NCBI RefSeq assembly: GCF_003337555.1
Contig: NZ_QPJK01000010.1
Coordinates: forward strand, 62,001 to 126,000
DNA from: Pseudorhodoferax soli
Lineage (GTDB): Bacteria > Pseudomonadota > Gammaproteobacteria > Burkholderiales > Burkholderiaceae_C
Direction of reading: 5' to 3'
Length of the DNA stretch: 64,000 bases
In this document: piece after piece, positions 8,619 through 17,812 of the stretch
Layout of the letters: each line of letters starts with the position of its first letter
Numbering within the stretch: the first letter of the stretch is position 1
Program-made: the position numbers and the translations under genes
Notes under the pieces: generated by a model
Told to the model about the DNA's origin: nothing
Seen by the model: the letters and a program-made list of their open reading frames with translations, nothing else
The model's database searches: none

Positions 8619-9035
8619 TCAGTCCACCGCCAGGGTGAGCCAGCGCTCCGCACCGGCCTGCACCAGCTGCCACGCGGCCTGCGCGATGGCCTCGGGCTGG
8701 CGCGCCTCGTCGCCCCACAGACCCAGGTAGGCGTGCCCCGCGGGCACGAAGGCGCGCAGCGCCTCGGCCTGCGCGCGCTCGCCGTCGGTGATGCACAGCA
8801 CGGGGCCGGGCGCGCTGGCGATCCAGCGCTCCAGCGGGCTGTCCACGCGCGGGCGCAGGCCGCGCCGCCATTGCGTCTCGCAGTCCACGCTGGCGTCCAG
8901 CAGCGCAGCCCCGTCGGCGAGGTGGCGCAGTTCCACGGCGAGGCCATGCTCGCGCGCGAAGGTCTGGGCGGCCGACTGCGCCGCGGCCAGCACCCCGCTT
9001 GCGCAGACCCACTGCATGGCAGGCGCGCGCCGCAT
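8619..9035 (-). CDS. Hypothetical protein downstream of ACC deaminase
   Basis: A 138-residue protein that I do not recognise. It begins 4 nt after the stop of the ACC deaminase gene and runs in the same direction, so it should be co-transcribed with it. Seen in the sequence: no signal peptide, no membrane helix, alanine-rich helices, and a central segment APGPVLCITDGERAQAEALRAFVPAG with a Rossmann-like strand-helix rhythm. Two cysteines (C11 and C52) have no obvious metal-site spacing. Base composition matches the neighbours. Function unknown; a role tied to ACC or 2-oxobutyrate metabolism is only suggested by position. Confidence 0.6.
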   Translation of the reverse strand: MRRAPAMQWVCASGVLAAAQSAAQTFAREHGLAVELRHLADGAALLDASVDCETQWRRGLRPRVDSPLERWIASAPGPVLCITDGERAQAEALRAFVPAGHAYLGLWGDEARQPEAIAQAAWQLVQAGAERWLTLAVD

Positions 9036-9039
9036 GGCT

Positions 9040-10056
9040 TCAACCGTTGCGGAAGATGTAGCTGTAGGCGCTGAGGGCCGGCACGCCGCCCAGGTGGGCG
9101 TACAGCACGCGCGAGCCGGATGGGAACTCGCGCTGGCGCACCATCTCGATCATGCCGTGCATGGACTTGCCCTCGTACACAGGGTCGGTGAGCATGCCTT
9201 CCTGGCGCGCGCACAGGCGGATGGCCTCCAGCGTGCCCTCGCTGGGCAGGCCGTACTCGGGGCCACCGAAGCGGGTGTCGAGCACGATGTCCTTGTCGGT
9301 GATGTCGCGGCCCAGCTCGACGAGGTTGGCCGTGTTCTTGGCGATGCGCAGCACCTGGTCGAAGGTCTGCTGCGGCTTGGCCGAGGCGTCGATGCCGATC
9401 ACGCGGTCGGCCCGGCCGTCGGCCGCGAAGCCCACCACCATGCCGGCCTGCGTGCTGCCCGTGACCGAGCAGACGACGATGTAGTCGAACTTGAAGCCGA
9501 GCTCGGCTTCCTGCTGGCGCACCTCTTCGGCGAAGCCGACGAAGCCCAGGCCGCCCTTGGGATGCTCGGAGCAGCCGGCCGGGATCGGGAAGGGCTTGCC
9601 GCCAGCACGGCGCACGCCGTCCATCGCCTCTTCCCAGCTCTTGCGGATGCCGATGTCGAAGCCCGAGGCGTCCAGCCGCACGTCGGCGCCCATGATGCGC
9701 GAGAGCTCGATGTTGCCGACGCGGTCGTACACGGCGTCGGCGTAGTTGACCCAGTTCTCCTGCACCAGCACGCACTTCATGCCCAGGTGCGCGGCCACGG
9801 CGGCGACCTGACGCGTCTGGTTGGACTGGATGCCGCCGATGGACACCAGCGTGTCGTAGCCGCCCTCGATGGCTTCGGGGATCAGGTACTCGAGCTTGCG
9901 CGTCTTGTTGCCGCCGAAGGCCAGGCCGCTGTTGCAGTCCTCGCGCTTGGCGTAGAGCTGCACCTCGCCGCCCAGGTGGGCGCTCAGGCGCTTGAGCGGC
10001 TGGATGGGCGTGGGGCCGAAGGTCAGCGAATGGCGGGCAAACTTTTGCAGGTTCAT
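9040..10056 (-). CDS. acdS: 1-aminocyclopropane-1-carboxylate (ACC) deaminase
   Basis: A 338-residue PLP enzyme, exactly the usual AcdS length. It opens the cyclopropane ring of ACC, the plant ethylene precursor, giving 2-oxobutyrate and ammonia. The diagnostic residues are all present at canonical positions: Lys51 (GGNK, PLP Schiff base), Ser78 (IQSNQ), Tyr268 (PEYGL), Tyr294-Glu295 (DPVYEG) and Leu322 (AHLGG). Glu295 and Leu322 separate true AcdS from D-cysteine desulfhydrase. The ATG at 10056 is preceded by GGAG at 5 nt. No Lrp-type AcdR is divergent from it; a LysR gene lies upstream in the same direction. This implies plant-associated life. Confidence 0.96.
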   Translation of the reverse strand: MNLQKFARHSLTFGPTPIQPLKRLSAHLGGEVQLYAKREDCNSGLAFGGNKTRKLEYLIPEAIEGGYDTLVSIGGIQSNQTRQVAAVAAHLGMKCVLVQENWVNYADAVYDRVGNIELSRIMGADVRLDASGFDIGIRKSWEEAMDGVRRAGGKPFPIPAGCSEHPKGGLGFVGFAEEVRQQEAELGFKFDYIVVCSVTGSTQAGMVVGFAADGRADRVIGIDASAKPQQTFDQVLRIAKNTANLVELGRDITDKDIVLDTRFGGPEYGLPSEGTLEAIRLCARQEGMLTDPVYEGKSMHGMIEMVRQREFPSGSRVLYAHLGGVPALSAYSYIFRNG

Positions 10057-10298
10057 GCGGGCTCCTGGTGGGCGGGGTGGTCGATGGCCCAAAGCATAGG
10101 AGGCATGCCACGCAATAGGGTTGCAAAATCAGCGGCGGGTAGGTGGCTCTAACCTCGATTGCGCGTAACAATTCAATGCCTTCGTGCGTGTATCCGTCTC
10201 TGCACGCAAGAAAATTCCATTTCAAGAGTGTCAGCTCTTGGCGGTCCTGCTTTTGCCGGCCGGCCGGCTGGCGCCGCGTGGCGCGGCCAGCTGCGCGA

Positions 10299-11192
10299 TC
10301 AGAAATCCCGGAACACGCGCACGAGTTCGGGGTGCGAACGCTCGGGCCGCATCTGCACCTCGATGTCACGCCCGCTGAACGTGCGGTCGCGGATGGGCAC
10401 GGCGCTGAGGCCCTCTTCGGCCAGCAGGCCGTGCACCGAGATCTCGCTGGCCAGCGTGACGGCATCGCGCAGCCGGACGAAGCGCAGCAGCGCGCCGACG
10501 TAGTTGCTCGTGAACACCGTGTCCACCGACACGCGCTGCTTGATGCAGGCGATGTCGAACAGCTGGCGCAGCGTGGTGTCGGTGCCCGGCAGCGCCATCG
10601 GGTGGCCCTGCAGCTGCGCCAGCGTGACCTGCTTGAGCTGGGCCAGCGGGTGGCTGCTGCGCATCACGGCCATGCCGGGGGCGGGCTGGCGGTGCGCGAC
10701 CTTCACGTCGGTGTAGCCCACGCGGCTGTAGCTGAAGACGACGCCGATGTCGCAGGCCGCCTGGCGCACGCGCTGCGTGACCTCGGCCGGCGCCGCCACG
10801 CCCAGGTGCACGGTGACGCCGCGGTGCCGGGCCAGGAACGCGTCGATCAGCGTGGGCAGGAACTGCAGCGCGAAGCCCTCCGAACTCGCGATGCGCACAT
10901 GGCCGCTGCCCAGGCCCTGCAGCGCCTGCATGCTGGCGGCGATGCGCTCGGCGTCGGCGCCGGACTTGCGCGCGTGCTCGGCCAGCAGCTCACCGGCCGG
11001 GCTCAGCGTCATGCCGCGCGGGCGGCGCTCGAACAAGGCCAGGCCCAACGCTTCTTCGAGCCCCGCGATCTGCCGGCTCACGGCCGAACCGGCCACGTTG
11101 ACGCGCAGGGCAGCCTCGCTGATCGAGCCGCAGCGCACCACCTCGAGGAAGTAGCGCAGGGCGGTGCTCTGGAGCCGGTGGGACGTGGCCAT
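10299..11192 (-). CDS. LysR family transcriptional regulator
   Basis: A 297-residue LysR regulator. The N-terminal helix-turn-helix is clear (LRYFLEVVRCGSISEAALRVNVAGSAVSRQIAGLEEALG), followed by an effector domain. It is divergent from the M20 peptidase gene (144-nt gap holding both promoters) and lies 242 nt upstream of acdS in the same direction. It may therefore control the peptidase, acdS, or both; the divergent arrangement favours the peptidase. Confidence 0.92.
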   Translation of the reverse strand: MATSHRLQSTALRYFLEVVRCGSISEAALRVNVAGSAVSRQIAGLEEALGLALFERRPRGMTLSPAGELLAEHARKSGADAERIAASMQALQGLGSGHVRIASSEGFALQFLPTLIDAFLARHRGVTVHLGVAAPAEVTQRVRQAACDIGVVFSYSRVGYTDVKVAHRQPAPGMAVMRSSHPLAQLKQVTLAQLQGHPMALPGTDTTLRQLFDIACIKQRVSVDTVFTSNYVGALLRFVRLRDAVTLASEISVHGLLAEEGLSAVPIRDRTFSGRDIEVQMRPERSHPELVRVFRDF

Positions 11193-11336
11193 GGCGAGGG
11201 TCCGGGAACGTGTCGGTTTGCCATTCTGGCAAACCGTACATCTGAATTTTCTGCTTCTCGCAAACCGGCGCGGTGCCTACCATGCGCTCGTCCCAGCCTC
11301 CCGCCCCACCAGCCGACACCGCAAGGAGACACCCGA

Positions 11337-12761
11337 ATGCGCAGAGAACAAGCCATCGCCGCCGCGGCGGCCTACTTCGACGAGGGTCACTTCTTCGACA
11401 CGCTGGCGCGCCGCGTGGCGCAGCGCACCGAGAGCCAGAACCCCGCCGGTGCGCCGGTGCTGCGCGCCTACCTGGCCGAAGACATCACGCCCGAACTGCA
11501 GGCCATGGGCTTTGCCTGCCGCATCCTCGACAACCCGGTGGCCGGTGGCGGCCCCTTCCTGATCGCCGAGCGCACCGAGCCCGGCGCCAGCTTCGGCGTG
11601 CTGAGCTACGGCCATGCCGACGTGGTGCGCGGCCAGGACGCGCAGTGGCGCGCAGGCCTGGCGCCCTGGCGCGTGACGGTCGAAGGCGACCGCTGGTATG
11701 GCCGCGGCAGCGCCGACAACAAGGGCCAGCACACGATCAACCTGGCGGCTCTGGCGCTGGTGCTGCAGGCGCGCGGTGGCCGGCTGGGTTACGACCTGAA
11801 GCTGGTGATCGAGACGGGCGAGGAGATCGGTTCGCCCGGCCTGCGCGCCTTCTGCGCGCTGCACCGCGAGGCGCTGGCCGCCGACCTGTTCATCGCTTCG
11901 GACGGGCCGCGCGTGGCCGCGGCGCGGCCCACGCTGTTCCTCGGTTCACGCGGCTTCTTCAACTTCCGCCTGCGGGTGCGGCTGCGGCCGGGCGGCCACC
12001 ATTCCGGCAACTGGGGTGGCCTGTTGCGCAACGCCGGTACCCGGCTGGCCCATGCGCTGGCCAGCCTGGTCGATGCCAAAGGCCGCGTGCTGGTGCGCAG
12101 CCTGCTGCCCGACCAGCTGCCGGCCAATGTGCGGCAGGCGCTGGCCACCATCGAGGTCGGTGGCGGGCCGGCGGACCCGGCCATCGATTCCGATTGGGGC
12201 GAGCCGGGCTTGACGCCAACCGAGCGCGTCTACGGCTGGAACACCCTCGAGGTGCTGGCCTTCAAGACCGGCAACCCCGACGCGCCCGTAGGCGCCATCC
12301 CGGGTGAGGCCTTCGCGCTGTGCCAGATCCGCTTCGTGGTGGGCACCGACAGCGCGCACTTCATCGAGCACCTGCGCGCGCATCTGGACCAGCTGGGCTT
12401 CGACGATGTGGCCGTCGAACCCGATGGCGAGGCCATGGCCGCCACCCGGCTCGACCCGGACGACCCCTGGGCGCACTGGGCGCTGGACTCCATGCGGCGC
12501 AGCAGCGGCAAGGCGCCGGCGCTGTTGCCCAACTTCGGCGGTTCGCTGCCGAACGACGTGTTCGCCGAACTGCTGGGCCTGCCCACGCTGTGGGTGCCGC
12601 ACTCCTACCCGGCCTGCAGCCAGCATGCGCCCGACGAGCACCTGCTGGGCAGCGTGGCGCGCGAGGGGCTGCAGATCATGGCCGGCCTGTTCTGGGACCT
12701 GGCCGAGCAGGGCCCGGCCATCGCGCAACGGCGGCGCACGGCCGCGGGCGTGGCGCCATGA
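11337..12761 (+). CDS. M20 family metallopeptidase
   Basis: A 474-residue M20 peptidase or amidohydrolase. Visible zinc-site motifs are LSYGHADVV (His and Asp), WYGRGSADNKGQH (bridging Asp) and VIETGEEIGSPGL (catalytic and metal Glu pair). Such enzymes hydrolyse dipeptides or N-acyl amino acids in the cytoplasm; no signal peptide is seen. The ATG has AAGGAG 8 nt upstream. Its end overlaps the Lrp-type gene as ATGA, so the enzyme and regulator are translationally coupled. Substrate is unknown. Confidence 0.9.
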   Translation: MRREQAIAAAAAYFDEGHFFDTLARRVAQRTESQNPAGAPVLRAYLAEDITPELQAMGFACRILDNPVAGGGPFLIAERTEPGASFGVLSYGHADVVRGQDAQWRAGLAPWRVTVEGDRWYGRGSADNKGQHTINLAALALVLQARGGRLGYDLKLVIETGEEIGSPGLRAFCALHREALAADLFIASDGPRVAAARPTLFLGSRGFFNFRLRVRLRPGGHHSGNWGGLLRNAGTRLAHALASLVDAKGRVLVRSLLPDQLPANVRQALATIEVGGGPADPAIDSDWGEPGLTPTERVYGWNTLEVLAFKTGNPDAPVGAIPGEAFALCQIRFVVGTDSAHFIEHLRAHLDQLGFDDVAVEPDGEAMAATRLDPDDPWAHWALDSMRRSSGKAPALLPNFGGSLPNDVFAELLGLPTLWVPHSYPACSQHAPDEHLLGSVAREGLQIMAGLFWDLAEQGPAIAQRRRTAAGVAP

Positions 12762-13270
12762 AGGCCGAGCGCCCGCGCAGCCGCAGCGCAGCCGAGGCCG
12801 ACACCTTGCCGGCCGGGCTCGACCGCATCGACCGCGCCATCCTGCGTGCATTGCAGCGGGACGCCTCGGTCTCCAACGTGGCGCTGGCGGCCAAGGTCAA
12901 CCTCAGCGCACCGGCCTGCCTGCGCCGCGTGGAACGGCTCAAGGCCGAGGGCTTCATCAAGGGCATCGTGGCCCTGCTGGACCCGCGGCCGCTGAACGCC
13001 GGCATGCTGGTCATCATCGGCGTGGTGCTGGACCGCTCCACGCCCGAGTCGTTCACCGACTTCGAGAAGGCCGTGCAGAAGGTCTCGGGCTGCCTGGAAT
13101 GCCATGTGGTGACGGGCGAGTTCGACTACATGATGATGCTGCGCACCAAGGACAACGACAGCTTCAACCGCCTGCACGCCGAGCAGCTGCTGTACCTGCC
13201 GGGCGTGCGCCAGGTGCGCTCGTTCATGGTGCTCAAGCAGGTGCTGTCGACCACGCAGCTGCCGATCTGA
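12758..13270 (+). CDS. Lrp/AsnC family transcriptional regulator
   Basis: A 170-residue Lrp/AsnC-type regulator: an N-terminal helix-turn-helix (LDRIDRAILRALQRDASVSNVALAAKVNLSAPACLRRVERL, about residues 20-65) and a C-terminal RAM effector domain with the ECHVVTGEFDYMMMLRTKD core. These proteins sense amino acids and often control the adjacent catabolic gene. It overlaps the M20 peptidase by 4 nt. An extended N-terminal tail of about 20 residues precedes the DNA-binding domain. ACC deaminase genes are often paired with an Lrp-type AcdR, but this gene is 2.7 kb from acdS and tied to the peptidase. Confidence 0.92.
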   Translation: MKAERPRSRSAAEADTLPAGLDRIDRAILRALQRDASVSNVALAAKVNLSAPACLRRVERLKAEGFIKGIVALLDPRPLNAGMLVIIGVVLDRSTPESFTDFEKAVQKVSGCLECHVVTGEFDYMMMLRTKDNDSFNRLHAEQLLYLPGVRQVRSFMVLKQVLSTTQLPI

Positions 13271-13443
13271 AGGGCCGCGCCATGCACTGCAAGGCCCAGC
13301 CCCCGCCGCCGCCCTAGCCGCGCGCCCACCTGGGCCGCCCCCTCCCCTGCGCACCTGTTCGCCAGCCATGTGTGGCCGGCGCTGGATGCCTGCGCGCTGC
13401 GCATTCGTCACCGCCTTTTCACCCCCGCCCCCAAGGAGAAAGC

Positions 13444-14418
13444 ATGAAGAACCCCGTTGCAAGCATCGCCGGCATCGCCCTGGCCACGGCCTTCGCAGCC
13501 CCCGCGCCCGTCTGGGCCCAGGCCTGGCCGGCCAGGCCGATCCAACTCGTGATCCCGTTCCCGCCCGGCGGGGCCGTGGATGTGGTGGGCCGGCTCGTGG
13601 CCAAGAGTCTGGGCGAGCGGCTCGGCCAGCCTGTGGTGGCGGACAACCGGGCCGGCGCGGGCACGGTGGTGGGGGCCGTGGTGGCGGCCAACGCCGCGCC
13701 CGACGGCTACACGCTGTTGATCAGCTCGGGTTCGACCTTCACGATCAACCCGGCGCTGAACCCGAAACTGCCCTACGACGCCATCAAGAGCTTCGAGCCC
13801 CTGGGCATGACCGCGCGCGTGCCGCTGATCCTGCTGGCCCACCCCTCGGTGCCGGCCAAGGACTTCGGCCAGCTGCTGGCCGCCGTGCGCGCCGCACCCG
13901 ACACGTTCGTCTACGGCAGCTTCGGCAACGGCACGACCGGCCACTTCGCCGGCGAGATGCTGTGGGAGCGCGCCGGCGTCAAGCTCACGCACATTCCTTA
14001 CAAGGGCAGCGCACCGGCCATGACCGACCTGATCGGCGGCCAGATCCCCCTGAGCGTGGACACCGTGGCCGCGGCGCTGCCGCAGCTCAAGGCCGGCAAG
14101 GTCAAGGCGATCGCGGTGCTCGGCGCGAGCCGCGCGCCGCAACTGCCCCAGGTGCCGACCATCGCGGAGAGCGGCTATGCCGGCTTCGCAGCGGACTCGT
14201 GGCTGGCCGTGGTGGCGCCGCGCGGGTTGCCAGCCGAGGTCCGCAGCGCGCTGCACAAGGCGATCGCGGAGACCGCGGCCGCGGCCGACCTGCACAAGGG
14301 CCTTCTGACCAACGGCCTGCAGCCGGCCTACGAGCCGGGCGAGGCGGTGGCGGCGCGCATCGAGGAGGAACTGCCGCGCATGCGCGCGACGGTGCAGCGG
14401 GCGGGCATGCAGAACTGA
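13444..14418 (+). CDS. Tripartite tricarboxylate transporter (Bug family) substrate-binding protein
   Basis: A 324-residue Bug receptor with a Sec signal peptide (about residues 1-25, ending VWAQA). The mature start WPARPIQLVIPFPPGGAVDVVGRLVA and the motif GQPVVADNRAGAGTVVGA are hallmarks of the family, which is hugely expanded in Burkholderiales and binds carboxylates, amides or aromatic acids in the periplasm. AAGGAG precedes the ATG by 5 nt. No TctA or TctB membrane partner is nearby, as is usual for orphan Bug genes. Confidence 0.93.
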   Translation: MKNPVASIAGIALATAFAAPAPVWAQAWPARPIQLVIPFPPGGAVDVVGRLVAKSLGERLGQPVVADNRAGAGTVVGAVVAANAAPDGYTLLISSGSTFTINPALNPKLPYDAIKSFEPLGMTARVPLILLAHPSVPAKDFGQLLAAVRAAPDTFVYGSFGNGTTGHFAGEMLWERAGVKLTHIPYKGSAPAMTDLIGGQIPLSVDTVAAALPQLKAGKVKAIAVLGASRAPQLPQVPTIAESGYAGFAADSWLAVVAPRGLPAEVRSALHKAIAETAAAADLHKGLLTNGLQPAYEPGEAVAARIEEELPRMRATVQRAGMQN

Positions 14419-14459
14419 ACCGGCGGCATGGCCGGCACACGAAAGACTCGCGGGTGATG

Positions 14460-14535
<76 letters not shown>

Positions 14536-14596
14536 ACGGCGGCCGGATTCTAGTACCGCCGCGCAGCAGCGTGCAGGCATGGTGTCCAATCCCACC

Positions 14597-14815
14597 ATGG
14601 ATGCCCAAGACCCCCTTTCGCGCCGCCTCGAAGCGCTGGAAATCAAGGCCTGCGAAGCCGAGGACCTGCTGGACGAGTTGAACCTGACCGTGTACCGCCA
14701 GCAGCAGCAGATCGATGCGCTGGCACGCCAGCTCGAAGCGCTGCGGCTGCAACAGCCCGACCCGACCGCCGCAGGCGCCCGCAACCTGCGCGACGAGTTG
14801 CCGCCGCACTACTGA
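14597..14815 (+). CDS. slyX: SlyX-like coiled-coil protein
   Basis: A 72-residue protein matching the SlyX family in size and layout: an N-terminal coiled coil (RRLEALEIKACEAEDLLDEL followed by LNLTVYRQQQQIDALARQLEALR) and the C-terminal ending DELPPHY, close to the family ending PPHY. The function of SlyX is not established. I chose the second ATG (14597) because it gives the usual family length; 14579 is also in frame. The last bases overlap the 3' end of the convergent LysR gene. Confidence 0.82.
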   Translation: MDAQDPLSRRLEALEIKACEAEDLLDELNLTVYRQQQQIDALARQLEALRLQQPDPTAAGARNLRDELPPHY

Positions 14816-15741
14816 TCGCGCGCATGGGCTGCGGTCAGGCACTCCTGGAACAGCAGTGCCGCCCGCGAGGGCTGGGGTGAACGCCGCAGCAGGCTCACGA
14901 ATTGGCAGGCGTAGGAAAAGCGCTCGGGCGCCACGGCCTGCATCAGCCCCTTGTCGACGAAACCGGCCGCGTAGTGGTCGGGCAGAAAGCCCAGGAAACA
15001 ACCCGACAGCACCAGCGTGGCGATGGCCTCCTGGTCGTAGCCGCTGGCCCGGCGCACCAGCCGCTCCTGGTGGCTCAGCTCCATGTTGGGCGAGTGGTAG
15101 CCGAGACCTGCGAATGGGTACTGGCGCAGCTTCGCCCAGCCCAGGCCGGCGTGCGAGCCGCCGAACAGCGGATGCTGGCGGCCGCAGTACAGCAGCATGG
15201 TCTCGCCGAAGAGTTCGGTGTAGCGCAGGCTGCGTGAAGCCCGGTGCGCAGGGATGATGCCCAGCGCGAAGCGGCCGTCGATCACGCCGCGCTCGATCTC
15301 GTTGATGGAGGCCACGTGCAGGCTGGGCTGCACCTCGGGCGCCTGGGCGCGGAACAGCGCGATGGCCTCGGCGATGCGGGCCTGCGGGTTGGTGGCGGTC
15401 TTGTCGAACACGGCCAGCTCGAGCGCGCCGCCCATGCGGCCGTGGATGTCGTCGATGCCGCTGCGGAAGACGTCGACCGAGGCCAGCAGCCGCTGTGTTT
15501 CGTCGTAGACGCGCTGGCCCTCCTCGGTCAGCGCGAAGCCGGCCCGGCCACGCCGGCACAGCACCAGGCCCAGCCGCGTCTCCAGGTCCTTGATGTGGCG
15601 GCTGATGGTCGAGGTGCCGATGTTGAGTTCCAGCTCCGCCGCGGTCATGCCGCCGCACTGCACGACGCTGCGAAAGACCTTGAGCAGGCGCAGGTCCATG
15701 TCGTCGAGCTGGCCCAGCACGGCACGGTTCTTTACTTGCAT
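14809..15741 (-). CDS. LysR family transcriptional regulator
   Basis: A 310-residue LysR regulator with an N-terminal helix-turn-helix (LRLLKVFRSVVQCGGMTAAELELNIGTSTISRHIKDLETRLG) and an effector domain. It is divergent from the omega-amino-acid transaminase gene with a 90-nt shared promoter region, the usual layout for a regulator of that enzyme. The start at 15741 is the first ATG before the conserved domain; one 14 codons inside (MDLRLLK) is also possible. Confidence 0.9.
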   Translation of the reverse strand: MQVKNRAVLGQLDDMDLRLLKVFRSVVQCGGMTAAELELNIGTSTISRHIKDLETRLGLVLCRRGRAGFALTEEGQRVYDETQRLLASVDVFRSGIDDIHGRMGGALELAVFDKTATNPQARIAEAIALFRAQAPEVQPSLHVASINEIERGVIDGRFALGIIPAHRASRSLRYTELFGETMLLYCGRQHPLFGGSHAGLGWAKLRQYPFAGLGYHSPNMELSHQERLVRRASGYDQEAIATLVLSGCFLGFLPDHYAAGFVDKGLMQAVAPERFSYACQFVSLLRRSPQPSRAALLFQECLTAAHARDQ

Positions 15742-15831
15742 GGATCGACAACTGAAGTTTGATACATCAACATTGTCCAAGAGATGGCGGTGTCCAACAA
15801 TGCGCGCTTTTCCACCATTCCCGGAGCCGCC

Positions 15832-17181
15832 ATGACCGTGCTGTCCGCCCCGCAGACCCAAGCCACCCAACGCGACGCCGCCTGGCTGGACGCGCACTGG
15901 ATGCCGTTCACCGGCAACCGCAACTTCAAGGCCGACCCGCGCATGATCGTCGGCGCCAAGGGCGCCTATTTCACGGATGGCGATGGCCGCAAGATCTTCG
16001 ACGGCCTGTCGGGGCTGTGGTGCACCGGCCTGGGCCACGGCCGCGCCGAGATCAGCGAGGCCGTGGCCCGCCAGATCGCCACGCTGGACTACGCGCCAGC
16101 CTTCCAGTTCGGCCACCCCGGCTCGTTCGCACTGGCCAACAAGATCAAGGAACTGACGCCCGCGGGCCTGGACTATGTGTTCTTCACCGGCTCGGGTTCG
16201 GAGGCGGCAGACACCTCGCTCAAGATGGCACGGGCGTACTGGCGCACCAAGGGCCAGGCCGGCAAGACGCGCCTGATCGGCCGCGAGAAGGGCTACCACG
16301 GCGTGAACTTCGGCGGCATCTCGGTGGGCGGCATGGTGGGCAACCGCAAGGCCTTCGGCCAGACCATCGAGGCCGACCACCTGCCGCACACCCAATTGGC
16401 CGCCAACGCCTTCACGCGCGGCATGCCGGAGAACGGCGCCGAGCTGGCCGACCGGCTGCTGGACATGATCGCGCTGCACGACGCCTCGACCATCGCGGCG
16501 GTGATCGTCGAGCCGTTCTCGGGCTCGGCCGGTGTGGTGATCCCGCCCAAGGGCTACCTGCAGCGCCTGCGCGACATCTGCACGGCCAACAACATCCTGC
16601 TGATCTTCGACGAGGTCATCACCGGTTTCGGCCGCTGCGGCGCGATGACGGGTGCCGAGGCCTTCGGCGTCACGCCGGACATCATGAACATCGCCAAGCA
16701 GGTGACCAACGGCACGCAGCCGCTGGGCGCCGTGGTCGCCAGCCGTGAGATCTACGACACCTTCATGGCGGCCGGCGGACCCGAGTACATGGTGGAGTTC
16801 CCGCACGGCTACACCTACTCGGCGCACCCGGTGGCCTGCGCGGCCGGCCTGGCCGCGCTGGACCTGCTGCAGGCCGAGGACGGCGTGGGCCGCGTGAAGG
16901 CGCTGGCGCCGCACTTCGAGCAGGCCGTGCACAGCCTGAAGGGCGCCAAGCACGTGACCGACATCCGCAACTTCGGCCTGGCCGCTGGCATCACCATCGC
17001 GCCGGTGCCGGGCGAGCCGGCCAAGCGGCCCTACGAGATCGCCATGGCGTGCTGGAAGAAGGGCTTCTACGTGCGCTACGGCGGCGACACCATCCAGCTG
17101 GCGCCGCCCTTCATCAGCGAGAAGGCAGAGATCGACCGGCTGGTGAACGCGCTGTCGGACGCGCTGGGCGAAACCGCCTGA
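15832..17181 (+). CDS. Omega-amino acid:pyruvate (beta-alanine:pyruvate) aminotransferase
   Basis: A 449-residue class III PLP aminotransferase that moves an amino group from beta-alanine or another omega-amine to pyruvate. The opening DAHWMPFTGNRNFKADPRMIVGAKGAYFTD is characteristic of the omega-amino-acid:pyruvate group. FTGSGSEAADTSLKMAR binds the PLP phosphate, FDEVITGFGR holds the PLP-ring Asp, and MNIAKQVTNG contains the Schiff-base Lys. The ATG at 15832 has GGAG 5 nt upstream; a start at 15784 is in frame but less well placed. Divergent from a LysR regulator, and followed by an intrinsic terminator. Confidence 0.93.
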   Translation: MTVLSAPQTQATQRDAAWLDAHWMPFTGNRNFKADPRMIVGAKGAYFTDGDGRKIFDGLSGLWCTGLGHGRAEISEAVARQIATLDYAPAFQFGHPGSFALANKIKELTPAGLDYVFFTGSGSEAADTSLKMARAYWRTKGQAGKTRLIGREKGYHGVNFGGISVGGMVGNRKAFGQTIEADHLPHTQLAANAFTRGMPENGAELADRLLDMIALHDASTIAAVIVEPFSGSAGVVIPPKGYLQRLRDICTANNILLIFDEVITGFGRCGAMTGAEAFGVTPDIMNIAKQVTNGTQPLGAVVASREIYDTFMAAGGPEYMVEFPHGYTYSAHPVACAAGLAALDLLQAEDGVGRVKALAPHFEQAVHSLKGAKHVTDIRNFGLAAGITIAPVPGEPAKRPYEIAMACWKKGFYVRYGGDTIQLAPPFISEKAEIDRLVNALSDALGETA

Positions 17182-17200
17182 GCGGCGCGCTGCAGCAGCC

Positions 17201-17222
17201 AAGGGCCTTCGGGCCCTTTTTT
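17201..17222 (+). terminator. Rho-independent terminator after the transaminase
   Basis: Stem AAGGGCC / GGCCCTT closed by a TTCG tetraloop and followed by a run of six T. It lies between the convergent transaminase and metW genes, 20 nt after the transaminase stop. Confidence 0.9.
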
Positions 17223-17227
17223 GTTGC

Positions 17228-17812
17228 TCAGCCGCGCTCGAAGTGGAACAGCGCGGTAGATGCGCGCGCGTTCGGGAACGCGCGGATTTCCAGCCCGGCC
17301 TGCAGGCCGAACGCGTCCAGGATCTTCAGGCCGTTCTTGCGCGCCAGCGCCTCGAAGTCCTTGAAGGTGCCGACGCGGATGTTGGGCGTGTCGTACCACT
17401 GGTAGGGCAGGCGGCGCGTGACCGGCATGCGCCCGCGCAGCACCGACAGCCGGTTCGGCCAGTGCGCGAAGTTGGGGAAGGCCACGATGCCGCGGCGGCC
17501 CACGCGTGCGGTCTCGCGCAGCATGGTCTCGGCATTGCGCAGGTGCTGCAGCGTGTCGATCTGCAGCACCACGTCGAAGCTGGCGTCGTCGAACATCGCC
17601 AGGCCCTCTTCCAGGTTGAGCTGGATCACGTCGACACCGCGCTGCACGCAGGCCAGCACGTTGGCGTCGGCGATCTCGATGCCGTAGCCGGTACAGCCGC
17701 GCGTGGCCTGCAGGTGGGCCAGCAGCGCGCCGTCGCCACAGCCCAGGTCGAGCACGCGTGCTCCCTGCGGCACGAGCCGTGCGATCGTCTCCATGGTGGA
17801 CTGGTCGCTCAT
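17228..17812 (-). CDS. metW: Methionine biosynthesis protein MetW
   Basis: A 194-residue methyltransferase-fold protein. The SAM-binding motif I is plain ([17 protein letters not shown], about residues 18-34). MetW is regularly encoded with MetX and assists homoserine acyltransferase activity in methionine synthesis. Start and stop overlap with metX as ATGA, so the two are translationally coupled. The C-terminal ending fits known MetW length. Confidence 0.95.
   Translation of the reverse strand: MSDQSTMETIARLVPQGARVLDLGCGDGALLAHLQATRGCTGYGIEIADANVLACVQRGVDVIQLNLEEGLAMFDDASFDVVLQIDTLQHLRNAETMLRETARVGRRGIVAFPNFAHWPNRLSVLRGRMPVTRRLPYQWYDTPNIRVGTFKDFEALARKNGLKILDAFGLQAGLEIRAFPNARASTALFHFERG

Noticed and set aside
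12758-13270. The Lrp-type gene as AcdR, the ACC deaminase regulator
   Set aside because: It is 2.7 kb from acdS, overlaps an M20 peptidase gene and is transcribed with it, so the peptidase is the likelier target.
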